A stretch of 64,000 bases of DNA from Candidatus Woesearchaeota archaeon (GTDB lineage Archaea; Nanobdellota; Nanobdellia; Woesearchaeales; JACPJR01), in NCBI GenBank assembly GCA_016187565.1, contig JACPJR010000015.1, positions 1-64,000 of the forward strand, written 5' to 3'. A program made the translations under genes and the position numbers. The notes under the pieces are model-generated. The model was not told the origin of the DNA, searched no databases, and worked only from the letters and a program-made list of their open reading frames with translations. Below are positions 33,929 through 41,721 of this stretch, one piece after another (positions within the stretch are counted from its first letter, which is position 1; every line of letters begins with the position of its first letter).

Positions 33929-34636
33929 ATGAGCTATGAAGAAAGAACAGATAATAGAGGTTTTGAAGAACTACGACCAATTGAGGCAAAGGCAGGTATT
34001 ATTAAAAGAGCTGAGGGCTCGGCAATGTTTAAAATAGGAAAAACCGTTGCTTATGCTGCGGTGTATGGTCCTCGGGATCTGTACCCTAAATTCTTGCAGG
34101 ATCCAGCAAAAGGTGTGCTTCGATGTAACTATAACATGATGCCTTTTTCTGGTGCAGGTGAACGAGTACGTCCTGGACAGAATAGAAGAGCAAGAGAGAT
34201 CTCACTCGTTACCGAGAAAGCACTTCTGCCCGTCATTAACCTTGAAGAGTTTCCTAATGCAGTGGTTGATGTCTTTATCGAATTTCCCTCAACCGATGCA
34301 GGATCGAGATGTGCAGGAATCTGTGCAGCCTCTATTGCATTAGCGGACGCGGGTATTCCTATGAAGGATTTAGTGACAGCAATCAGCGTGGGAAAAGTGG
34401 ATGATAAGCTTGTGGTTGATTTGGATTACGATGAAGAAGCGTATCAGGATGGAGAGGTTGCTGACGTTCCTGTTGCGATGATTCCTTCAACCGGCGAAAT
34501 TAGCCTCTTACAGATGGATGGCGTTATCACCAAAGAAGAGCTCAGCAAATGCCTTGGTTTGGTGAAGGATGCCTGCCAGAAAATTACTGAAATTCAGCGA
34601 GCAGCATTAAAAGAGAAATTTAGAAATGGTGAGTAA
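33929..34636 (+). CDS. rrp41: Exosome catalytic subunit Rrp41
   Basis: The 235-residue RNase PH-fold subunit forms the phosphorolytic ring with Rrp42. RGFEELRPIEAKAGIIKRAEGSAM is the family start. RPGQNRRAREISL holds the arginines that bind phosphate and RNA. DLDYDEEAYQDGEVADVPVA carries the active-site acidic residues near 180. Arginines and acids are intact, so it should be active when paired with Rrp42. The ATG at 33929 follows AAAGGTGTT. The gene lies 3 bp from rrp42. Confidence 0.96.
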   Translation: MSYEERTDNRGFEELRPIEAKAGIIKRAEGSAMFKIGKTVAYAAVYGPRDLYPKFLQDPAKGVLRCNYNMMPFSGAGERVRPGQNRRAREISLVTEKALLPVINLEEFPNAVVDVFIEFPSTDAGSRCAGICAASIALADAGIPMKDLVTAISVGKVDDKLVVDLDYDEEAYQDGEVADVPVAMIPSTGEISLLQMDGVITKEELSKCLGLVKDACQKITEIQRAALKEKFRNGE

Positions 34637-34638
34637 CT

Positions 34639-35442
34639 ATGGCACAGAAATTAACTATAGATCAAAAATCACATCTTTTGGCATGCCTTCGTAAAGGCAT
34701 TCGCTATGATGGAAGATCATTGGAAGAGTACAGACCCGTACAGATAGAGGTTGGCGTTGTCAAAACTGCTGAGGGATCTGCTCGGGTAAAAATAGGAGAC
34801 ACTGAATTACTCGCAGGAGTGAAGTTAGCAATTGAGAAGCCTTATCCAGACATTCCTGATGAAGGAACATTAATGGTGGGTGCAGAATTCTTACCATTAT
34901 CAAATCCTGATTTTGAAATGGGCCCTCCAAGCACTGAAGCAATTGAGCTTGCTCGTGTTGTCGATCGTGGTATTAGGGAGTCAAAGGCAATTGATACCAA
35001 AAAGCTCTGTCTTATTGTCGGCGAGAAGGTATGGATTGTTCAGGTTGATATCTGCATCGTCAATGATAGCGGCAATCTTTTTGATGCCTCAAGTTTAGCG
35101 GTTTTAGCAGCGCTGATGAATACCCGTTTCCCAACCAATGAAAACGGAAAGATTGACTATAAAACCCTAACGAATGAGCACCTTCCCCTCTTGAAGTATC
35201 CCATTGAAGTAACGGTCTATAAACTTGGCGATCAATTGTTTGTCGATCCGACGATTGAAGAGCAGGGTGCGTATGATGCACGCTTGACGGTTGCTTCTCT
35301 GGAAAATGGAAAATTATGTGCACTCCAAAAAGGAGGAGATAATCCTCTTCAACCTGAAGAAATTATTGCAATGGTTGAATTGGCAATGAAGAAAGCAAAA
35401 GAACTACGCCCCTTAATCAAGGATCTTGAGGCACGGGCTTGA
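34639..35442 (+). CDS. rrp42: Exosome subunit Rrp42
   Basis: The 267-residue RNase PH-fold partner of Rrp41. [41 protein letters not shown] and [32 protein letters not shown] match the family. It lacks catalytic residues of its own, as is normal for Rrp42, but completes the RNA channel. It ends 19 bp beyond the GTG-like region preceding rpoK and is part of the same run. Confidence 0.95.
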   Translation: MAQKLTIDQKSHLLACLRKGIRYDGRSLEEYRPVQIEVGVVKTAEGSARVKIGDTELLAGVKLAIEKPYPDIPDEGTLMVGAEFLPLSNPDFEMGPPSTEAIELARVVDRGIRESKAIDTKKLCLIVGEKVWIVQVDICIVNDSGNLFDASSLAVLAALMNTRFPTNENGKIDYKTLTNEHLPLLKYPIEVTVYKLGDQLFVDPTIEEQGAYDARLTVASLENGKLCALQKGGDNPLQPEEIIAMVELAMKKAKELRPLIKDLEARA

Positions 35443-35461
35443 ACAAATGTTGGTGATCTCT

Positions 35462-35701
35462 ATGACAAAAACAGAACAAAACGAACCAATGGAATATACC
35501 AAATATGAAATTGCACGAATGCTTGGCAGTAGAGCACTGCAGATCTCACAAGGTGCACCCTTCTTGGTCAAAATCAGCGACAAAGAGCTCGAAGAAATAA
35601 AATATAGTCCTTTAGAGATCGCAAAGCGTGAGTTTGCAGCTGGTGTTCTTCCCATAACCGTTAAACGACCATACCCACTCCCAGGTCAGAAGAAACGCTA
35701 A
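35462..35701 (+). CDS. rpoK: DNA-directed RNA polymerase subunit K (Rpb6 homologue)
   Basis: The 79-residue protein has the Rpb6/omega fold: [44 protein letters not shown]. It stabilises the largest polymerase subunits. The ATG at 35462 follows TTGGTGATCT. It sits directly after rrp42 on the same strand, where many archaea have rpl37ae or pcc1, so the polymerase subunit may share the exosome transcript. Confidence 0.93.
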   Translation: MTKTEQNEPMEYTKYEIARMLGSRALQISQGAPFLVKISDKELEEIKYSPLEIAKREFAAGVLPITVKRPYPLPGQKKR

Positions 35702-35740
35702 TTCTTTTTTGTAGTTTTTATAACGTTGCTTACGTGTAAA

Positions 35741-35837
35741 TTATAATAGAAAACCTACATTTTTAATATTATTTGTTAGGTTTTCTAGTATATAATAGAG
35801 GAAAAAACATATTAAATACTATTGTCCTCTATTATAA
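35741..35837 (+). repeat. Double-hairpin element, copy A
   Basis: The 97-bp element is bounded by TTATAATAGA (35741-35750) and its reverse complement TCTATTATAA (35828-35837). Inside, AGAAAACCTA pairs with TAGGTTTTCT around an AT-rich ~19-nt loop, then ATAATAGAGGA pairs with TCCTCTATTAT around a ~22-nt loop. Copy B at 38697-38791 is the same sequence inverted, with about ten differences. It lies between the convergent ends of rpoK and the small gene at 35896, so it could work as a two-way terminator or be a MITE. Confidence 0.8.
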
Positions 35838-35895
35838 ATACTTGACTTATAGAACTCTTAGAAATAAGAAACAAAAGAAAAAGAATAAGCTTTGT

Positions 35896-36030
35896 TTATT
35901 TGCGCTTTTTTCCTTTTCTCTTCTGACCACCGCGGGCCATTTTTGCTCGTGAGACATCTCCTTGTTTATCAACAAAGTAGAGCCATCCAGATTCTTTTTT
36001 TACGCCTACTTTTGCAACTTTTTGTGCCAT
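35896..36030 (-). CDS. Small 44-residue basic protein
   Basis: ATG at 36030 to TAA at 35896 encodes a lysine-rich protein: MAQKVAKVGVKKESGWLYFV, then DKQGDVSRAKMARGGQKR and a KGKKRK tail. GAGGTA sits about 8 bases before the ATG. Charge and size suggest an RNA- or ribosome-associated protein. The pattern resembles a short basic hypothetical protein seen in DPANN genomes, by memory only. The next gene upstream on this strand begins beyond 36143, so it has its own promoter or follows that gene by 113 bp. Confidence 0.7.
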   Translation of the reverse strand: MAQKVAKVGVKKESGWLYFVDKQGDVSRAKMARGGQKRKGKKRK

Positions 36031-36142
36031 TTTGTTAGTACCTCATTTTTCACCTCGCTGCGCGAGGCATTTTACTTACTTAAAAGCGTGTTTGTTTAAA
36101 TAGTTTTCGAATTTTATCGTTGAGATTCAATGGTTTGATGAA

Positions 36143-37621
36143 TCATTGAAAATCATTTGCTTTTTTTCTTCCCTTTCTCCACTTACCTGTAGGCTTTAAT
36201 CCATGAGTGCTCCATTGCCTAACAATAGTATCACGGTGAAAGCCAAGTTCTCGTGCAGTGCGAGAAGCATTACCTTGGTAGGTAGTATAAGCATCTATAA
36301 TTCTTGTCGTTTCTTCAGGGAGAATTGCTCCACCCTTTCCTCTCAGGATGTAACCAGCATTTTCCCAACAATTCTTTACTGTTCCCCATCTATAACCAGA
36401 TCTTCGTGCAACTGCTGCAATATTTGGGTTTGCTGGGTCATATAATGCAAGAACTTCCCTAACCTCTAATGGATGCAGCGATGCTCCTTCTTTGCGCTCA
36501 TCTAAGTGAGCTTCACTCCAGTACTTGTCCACGGTATCCCATGAATGACCTGATCTTCGAGCAGCTTCAGTAACATTTCCTTTACACGGTTCGTACAGAG
36601 CAACGATCCTCTTTTTTTCTTTTTCTGGTATTTCATGCGTGGGCATCATGTCTTCAAGACCTGCCCTGCTTCCGTATTTCCGTACGGTTACCCTCGTATG
36701 CCCTGTTTCTTGACTAACCAGTTTCAGGCTTCTCTTTCCTGGTTCAAGAGCATGGACAATCTTGTCAATCTCAGCCTGAGTGAGTCCATTTGGTCCACTG
36801 TTTACAATTGTAGGGATTGCTTGAGCAAGTTGATCAGCCTTCCAGAGCGCTTTATAGAGTCCGTTATCAAATTGAAAAAGACCTGTGCGTGATAGCCCAT
36901 CATACGTTTCCCGATAATGTTCATAGAACTCAAGAGGATTTCCATGATAGTATCGTCTGCCGAATGTCACCACCAAAGGATCAAATGAGACTGTTCGAAT
37001 AGGACGTCGCGGAAGCACTATTTTGCCATCTCTTCCAAACTCGTCTGCCACTAACATTAATCTTTCTCTGATTCCATCTATTCTTTTTTCAAGCTCATCT
37101 TGCGTAAGCCTCGTTGGAGAGGTGGATAAATGAGAGCGGTCAATGAAATTACTCAAGAGGCTACGGTACGGTTCTTCAAAATGTGCCTCAACTATTTCAT
37201 AAACCTGTTCTATACCAAGTGCTCGAGCAGGGGTATCTTCTTCATCAAGGCCCTGTTGATTTCCATAGACGATGTCATAATATCTTTTACGAGAATTTAT
37301 AAAAGCCTCATCAGTGCGAGAGCTGTCAAATCTATCAGTGTAAGCAAAGGTAACGCTCTCTGCGAGTCCAGCAATATAACTATATTGATCACTAAAAGTG
37401 ACTATAGGGGATAATGGATCTCTTAACACACCAAGAGCAACTCGAGTAACGAATTCTCTTTTAGCATCAGGAAGTTCAAATGTACTCACCATTGCTAGAA
37501 CACGATCCTCAAGTCTATATCTTCCTTCGTGACTGCTCTTTTCCAGTACATGAAATGCTTCAATGGATGAAATAGTTAGTGTATAATGATCACTCACTGG
37601 TTGCGCATTATCTCTTTTCAA
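36143..37621 (-). CDS. Protein with four tandem helix-turn-helix-like repeats
   Basis: The 492-residue product uses a TTG start at 37621 after GGGATGGT; no early in-frame ATG exists. The N-terminal ~275 residues are not recognised. From residue 280 four units of about 51 residues follow, starting near 280, 331, 382 and 434. Each reads L/I-x-x-x-E-x-x-x-I-V-x-x-Y/L, then N/S-x-x-x-x-A-R/Q-x-x-G, then W/R-x-T-V-x-x-x-W, the look of homeodomain-like HTH units. A basic tail (KWRKGRKK) ends the protein. The repeats suggest sequence-specific DNA binding at an extended site. No target is visible. Confidence 0.75.
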   Translation of the reverse strand: MKRDNAQPVSDHYTLTISSIEAFHVLEKSSHEGRYRLEDRVLAMVSTFELPDAKREFVTRVALGVLRDPLSPIVTFSDQYSYIAGLAESVTFAYTDRFDSSRTDEAFINSRKRYYDIVYGNQQGLDEEDTPARALGIEQVYEIVEAHFEEPYRSLLSNFIDRSHLSTSPTRLTQDELEKRIDGIRERLMLVADEFGRDGKIVLPRRPIRTVSFDPLVVTFGRRYYHGNPLEFYEHYRETYDGLSRTGLFQFDNGLYKALWKADQLAQAIPTIVNSGPNGLTQAEIDKIVHALEPGKRSLKLVSQETGHTRVTVRKYGSRAGLEDMMPTHEIPEKEKKRIVALYEPCKGNVTEAARRSGHSWDTVDKYWSEAHLDERKEGASLHPLEVREVLALYDPANPNIAAVARRSGYRWGTVKNCWENAGYILRGKGGAILPEETTRIIDAYTTYQGNASRTARELGFHRDTIVRQWSTHGLKPTGKWRKGRKKANDFQ

Positions 37622-37738
37622 GATACCATCCCATTAATAAAAGCAAGAGTAATCAATACTCTTTAAAATAGTTTTGATAGACAAAACATAAAAGCAAAAA
37701 CAGTAAACCATAAATAGTGCTGGTCTCTTTTCTGAGCT

Positions 37739-38026
37739 ATGAAGGAAATAACTGAAGTGAAAATCAAAAAATACCTTCGTGTTACCGCAAAAGCTCTAAA
37801 GAAAATAAAAATAAGCGCTCCTGAAAAAACACATCTTTACCGTCAAGCAGAGGATGTTTTGGATATGGCAACACGCTATTACCATGACGCTGAACACTTC
37901 ATGCAGAAGGGTGATTATGTCAATGCCTTTGCAGCCATAAATTATGCTCATGGGTGGCTTGATGCTGGTGCACGACTAGGTTTATTTGATGTAGGGCACG
38001 ACAGTAAACTCTTTACCGTGGATTAA
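37739..38026 (+). CDS. DUF357 family protein
   Basis: The 95-residue helical protein matches archaeal DUF357: YRQAEDVLDMATRYYHDAEHF, GDYVNAFAAINYAHGWLDAGARLGLFDV. The A-Y-G-H-x-W-L-D-A-G-x-x-x-G motif is diagnostic. Its function is unknown. It is 6 bp upstream of rsmI, so the two are probably co-transcribed. Confidence 0.9.
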   Translation: MKEITEVKIKKYLRVTAKALKKIKISAPEKTHLYRQAEDVLDMATRYYHDAEHFMQKGDYVNAFAAINYAHGWLDAGARLGLFDVGHDSKLFTVD

Positions 38027-38032
38027 AACAAA

Positions 38033-38701
38033 ATGCCATTATACCTTGTTTCTACACCGATTGGTAATCTCCAGGATATCACGCTGAGAGCAATGCGTAT
38101 CCTTCAGGAATGTGACCTTATTCTTGCAGAAGATACACGACGTACAGGAATATTGTTCAAGGCTCTCCATCTTCAACGAAAAGCCCAGTTTGTTGCTTAC
38201 CATGAACATAGCGAAAAGCAGAAAATACCTTGGATTCTCGAGCAACTTCACCAAGGTAAAGAAATTTGTTTGGTCAGTGATAACGGAACTCCTTGTATCA
38301 GTGATCCAGGATTTTTACTGGTTCGTGCCTGCACTGAAGCAGGAATCAAGGTAATTCCTTTGCCTGGCCCAAGTGCTGCTCTTTCTGCGCTTGTTTGCTC
38401 TGGTTTTCCAGTGGATGCATTTTTGTTTTTAGGATTTCTGCCAAAAAAAGAAAAGGCAAAGCAGGAGTTATTTAAGCACCTCTCTCCTGAGCATACCGTT
38501 GTTTTTTATGAAAGTCCGTATCGACTGAAAAAAACCCTTGCTCTGATTGCAGCAATCATACCTGACCGAAAGCTTTGTGTTGCACGAGAGATGACGAAGA
38601 AATTCGAAGAATTTATACGAGGAACTGCAACAGAAGTCTTTACTCAAATGAAAGAAAAAGAAATAAAAGGAGAGATCGTGTTGGTTGTTTCTAAAATATA
38701 A
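38033..38701 (+). CDS. rsmI: 16S rRNA 2'-O-methyltransferase RsmI (bacterial-type)
   Basis: The 222-residue tetrapyrrole-methylase-fold enzyme matches RsmI, which methylates C1402 of bacterial 16S rRNA using SAM. VSTPIGNLQDITLRA starts the fold. AEDTRRTGILF, VSDNGTPCISDPGFLLV (SAM site) and PLPGPSAALSALVCSGF follow, and FYESPYRLKKTL is also diagnostic. The bacterial C-terminal extension is absent. RsmI is typical of bacteria and patchy in archaea, so horizontal acquisition is likely. The stop codon TAA (38699-38701) lies inside the end of a double-hairpin element. Confidence 0.9.
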   Translation: MPLYLVSTPIGNLQDITLRAMRILQECDLILAEDTRRTGILFKALHLQRKAQFVAYHEHSEKQKIPWILEQLHQGKEICLVSDNGTPCISDPGFLLVRACTEAGIKVIPLPGPSAALSALVCSGFPVDAFLFLGFLPKKEKAKQELFKHLSPEHTVVFYESPYRLKKTLALIAAIIPDRKLCVAREMTKKFEEFIRGTATEVFTQMKEKEIKGEIVLVVSKI

Positions 38702-38791
38702 TAGAGGACAATAGTTTTTAATATATTTTTCCTCGATTATATACTCGAAAACCTAACAAATAATATTAAACATTTAGGTTTTCTATTATAA
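38697..38791 (-). repeat. Double-hairpin element, copy B
   Basis: The inverted copy of 35741-35837. Its outer repeat TATAATAGA supplies the rsmI stop codon. Arms ATAGAGGA/TCCTCGAT (imperfect here) and GAAAACCTAA/TTAGGTTTTC remain complementary. It lies between the convergent ends of rsmI and the 38807 gene, matching the context of copy A. Confidence 0.8.
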
Positions 38792-38806
38792 GCAGATAAC
38801 AAGACT

Positions 38807-39235
38807 CTAGCGATTACCTTCTTGTCGAGCTTCTCTTAACATCGCTTCTACTCTCTGATATCCTTGGGGAAATCTCTCTCTTTCTAACTGATGACTTAGA
38901 AGGTTGTTAAGATATCCAATGATGCGACGCTGTCCGAGCACAAGATCGCTTTCTGCGGCTCTTCTTTCATCGCTATCAACGACGGGAAGCAAGCCAGCAC
39001 TTTGAAGATCAGTTGGTGGGTCAGCAGCACCTTGGCGCATAGATTCCAAATAATTTACCCATTGAGCATTACCTAAGTTACTCTTTAACCCTTGATATCC
39101 CCCCCATTCACGGCGAACATTGCTTCCAAGATTATACGCTTCAATTCTCGCCTCATTTGCGCCCTTGTCAGGCAAATTTCCATTATCTAATCCTAGACAG
39201 AAATAGGTGTCTACAGTATTGCTTATATCTGACAT
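38807..39235 (-). CDS. Unrecognised 142-residue protein
   Basis: It starts at ATG 39235 (MSDISNTVDTYFCLG) after GGGGGGATAAAT; the frame is open ten codons further. The protein is soluble and rich in N, G, R and E, with a helical C terminus from about residue 90 (VLGQRRIIGYLNNLLSHQLE). No domain is recognised. Its 3' end abuts the double-hairpin element. Confidence 0.6.
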   Translation of the reverse strand: MSDISNTVDTYFCLGLDNGNLPDKGANEARIEAYNLGSNVRREWGGYQGLKSNLGNAQWVNYLESMRQGAADPPTDLQSAGLLPVVDSDERRAAESDLVLGQRRIIGYLNNLLSHQLERERFPQGYQRVEAMLREARQEGNR

Positions 39236-39355
39236 ATTTATCCCCCCATCATGTAAATACCTCAATGATTTAAGGAAGAGAAATGAAGTTTCTTATTTAA
39301 ATCTTTCCGTGATCGCTGCTGAATAATAAAGAGATAACACACACTTTTCTTACGA

Positions 39356-40270
39356 TCATTTGTGTGTATCCTCCTCACGCAAAAATGCATAATTTAACTT
39401 GAGAATTTTGATAAGGAAATCAATAATGAGTTCATACTTTTCATCATTTGCTTGTCTAACCGAATGGAGATAATTATTGCGCTGTTTCATATAAACGTTG
39501 ATCTCAGGATATTGGTGTTTTTTGAGTAAAAAGTTCATGATCAGTCGTGAGACTCTTCCATTACCGTCAACGAACGGATGAATGCTAACAAACTTCATGG
39601 AGGTTATTGCTGCAAGTTCAAGGGGATGAAGCGTACTTTTGTTTTCTTTGTACCATTTGATAAGACCTTTCATCAGTTTAGGAACAGCTTGAGATGAGGG
39701 AAAGATAACATCTTCTCCGGTGACAAAGACTTTAATTTCTCTATATTTCCCTGCATTTTTGTTATCAATATCTGTAAGAATATATCTATGTATTTTTTTA
39801 ATTAACTCTTCATTAAGATCACCATTGCAACGTTCGAGAAGTTCAATTGCTTGCTGGTGATTCTTCGTTTCATATACCTCTCTTAGATCTGAGTCTTTTG
39901 GAATGATTTTTTCATTAAGAATCAATGCGGTTTCTCGAAGAGTTAGGGAGTTTCCTTCTATCGCATTGCTGTTATAGGTTAGTTCAGTAAAATACCATTT
40001 TTTAAACTGTTCCTGGCCGGATTTCCCCCCCTTCTCCAAATACGTATTAAATCGATGCTTTATTTCTTCAATAGCAACACAGTCTTCTTTCTCGAGATAG
40101 TGATATCCTTCTACAATAAACTCCTCTTTCTTCTGCTGGAGTTCTGCCTGACTAATCTTTCCTTTCCCAATATATTTACTGAATTTCTTCGATCTATTAC
40201 CAATACGTCTATTTTTAACGAGGTAATGATAGGATTCTCCATTCTGTTTTCTTACTTCATGATAGACCAT
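39356..40270 (-). CDS. Fic-domain protein (AMP/nucleotide transferase family)
   Basis: The 304-residue protein carries the Fic active-site motif HPFVDGNGRVSR (about residue 208) intact, including the catalytic His and the anion-binding GNGR. Before it, SNAIEGN (about 105) is the S/T-x-x-x-E-G inhibitory motif that blocks ATP in autoinhibited class II Fic proteins. A basic N-terminal region (about 1-60, including KKFSKYIGKG) precedes the domain. Fic proteins usually transfer AMP from ATP to target proteins. The ATG at 40270 follows a TATA box by about 24 bp, consistent with a leaderless transcript. It lies just downstream of the PEP-mobile gene block. Confidence 0.9.
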   Translation of the reverse strand: MVYHEVRKQNGESYHYLVKNRRIGNRSKKFSKYIGKGKISQAELQQKKEEFIVEGYHYLEKEDCVAIEEIKHRFNTYLEKGGKSGQEQFKKWYFTELTYNSNAIEGNSLTLRETALILNEKIIPKDSDLREVYETKNHQQAIELLERCNGDLNEELIKKIHRYILTDIDNKNAGKYREIKVFVTGEDVIFPSSQAVPKLMKGLIKWYKENKSTLHPLELAAITSMKFVSIHPFVDGNGRVSRLIMNFLLKKHQYPEINVYMKQRNNYLHSVRQANDEKYELIIDFLIKILKLNYAFLREEDTHK

Positions 40271-40280
40271 AACGATCCTA

Positions 40281-40320
40281 TGTGGGCACATATTTATATA
40301 CCTTTCTATTTGTGCCCACA
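40281..40320 (-). promoter_or_regulatory. Fic promoter enclosed in a perfect 10-bp inverted repeat
   Basis: TGTGGGCACA (40281-40290) and TGTGCCCACA (40311-40320) are exact inverted repeats 20 bp apart. Between them on the minus strand lie AGAAAGG (BRE) and TATATAAATA (TATA). One arm covers the region just before the start codon and the other lies upstream of the BRE. A repressor bound here would block TBP/TFB. Confidence 0.7.
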
Positions 40321-40334
40321 AACTAATCTTTACG

Positions 40335-41696
40335 TCAAGAAATCCTTCTAACCACTCCCCGCTCTGCATCTACTTCGACTGCATCACCGTCATGAAGAAT
40401 TTTTGTTGCAATTTTCGTGCCCACAATGCAGGGGATGTGCATTTCTCTTGCAATGACTGCAGCATGTGATGTCAGACCACCCTCGTCAGTAACAATAGCA
40501 GCACATTTTGCCATGGTTGGTGTAAAGGTTGGAAAGGTGTATGTTGCAACAAAAATATCCCCATTATTTACTTTGGCAAGGTCATCAGAATGACTGATGA
40601 TTTTCACTGGTCCTTGTGCCTTTCCTCGACAGGCAACAATACCTGTAATTTGTTTGATTGATTTCCATGGTTTTTCGAGTAAAGTAATCGTTTTCTTGAC
40701 GACGCGTTGGTCGTAAGTAATAAAAATCCTTCCCTTCAAGAAGTGATAGATCGCCGAGCTTTCTGTACGCTGGTTAAGTTTTTCCGGGATTGTTCCCTTA
40801 GTTAAGAACTCTTTAATTTCTTTACTACAGCAATTTGCAGCCAGAGCTAATGAAATGTTTGCCTTTGTAGCAAGATATTGATAAAATGGTTGGAGGAGGA
40901 ACATAGCTTCCTTCCACGTGTCAATACGATCAGTCTTGAGAAAGCTATAAGTATGGACAATTTCAACCTTTTGTTTGAGTGTTATGTCCAAGGTATTGAG
41001 GAATTGACGGTATCGTTGTTCTGCTTGAGAAAAAGCTTTCTGCTGTGGCATTTCTTGTTTGTTGGTTTGCTGACGAAGTTTGACATAATCCTTCATCGTA
41101 TAGGGGTGGTCATAGACACTGTACATGTTAAGCCACTGATACTTTGCTAGCCAGGCTTCTCCGGTAAATCTAAACAGATCATTGAGCATATTTTGGTAAA
41201 CAATAGGTTGTGTTAAGGCAGTTATTGTTTCTGCATGATCTCCTAACTGTTGTAATACTTCTGGTTCTATAAAATAAATAACCGCCCATGCACCAAAAAT
41301 GTACTCACAGAACTCATAGGCTTTTTTGTTGTAATCGTCGAATGCCTTAAGAATGGTTGTAACATTTCTCTTTTTAAAACTGCATGATTGGGATACTGCC
41401 TTAGCAGCCTGAAAAACAGCATTCTTTTTTTTTGGATATTCGTGGAGATGACGCTTCCATTCAGCCTGCAGTTGTATGCTTAATGCTTTGAGTGTTGCAA
41501 GAAACGAATCTTCATGGGCATAAGCCTCAAAAACGTTATGACGAGAAACATCACAGTAACTTTCTGTTCCGTGGTTTAGAATCCACCAAATGTATACTTC
41601 TTCACGACTGATGCATGATTCTCGTGTAACGAATTTTATATGATTTCCTTTTACGAGGATTTTTTTTGGATATTGAATCACATATGGTTGTATCAT
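40335..41696 (-). CDS. PEP-mobile-domain protein, paralogue 1
   Basis: The 453-residue protein ends with a PEP-utilising-enzyme mobile domain (about 345-453): VACRGKAQGPVKII, ATYTFPTFTPTMAKCAAIV, then TDEGGLTSHAAVIAR with the phosphorylatable His411. The N-terminal ~340 residues are helical and divergent, sharing with its paralogues the AKYQWLNMYSVYD-type motif (about 210). PEP synthase, PPDK and rifampin phosphotransferase have this swivel domain next to an ATP-grasp domain, but no ATP-grasp or PEP-binding barrel is seen here. It is the last PEP gene of the block, 25 bp after paralogue 2. Substrate and phosphate donor are unknown. Confidence 0.85.
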   Translation of the reverse strand: MIQPYVIQYPKKILVKGNHIKFVTRESCISREEVYIWWILNHGTESYCDVSRHNVFEAYAHEDSFLATLKALSIQLQAEWKRHLHEYPKKKNAVFQAAKAVSQSCSFKKRNVTTILKAFDDYNKKAYEFCEYIFGAWAVIYFIEPEVLQQLGDHAETITALTQPIVYQNMLNDLFRFTGEAWLAKYQWLNMYSVYDHPYTMKDYVKLRQQTNKQEMPQQKAFSQAEQRYRQFLNTLDITLKQKVEIVHTYSFLKTDRIDTWKEAMFLLQPFYQYLATKANISLALAANCCSKEIKEFLTKGTIPEKLNQRTESSAIYHFLKGRIFITYDQRVVKKTITLLEKPWKSIKQITGIVACRGKAQGPVKIISHSDDLAKVNNGDIFVATYTFPTFTPTMAKCAAIVTDEGGLTSHAAVIAREMHIPCIVGTKIATKILHDGDAVEVDAERGVVRRIS

Positions 41697-41721
41697 GGTA
41701 TTTCTTTCTTATGACAAGGTG

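Noticed and set aside
35741-35837. Treating the double hairpins as simple intrinsic terminators
   Set aside because: Archaeal termination does not need hairpins, the copies share >85% sequence including terminal inverted repeats, and no long U-run follows the stems.
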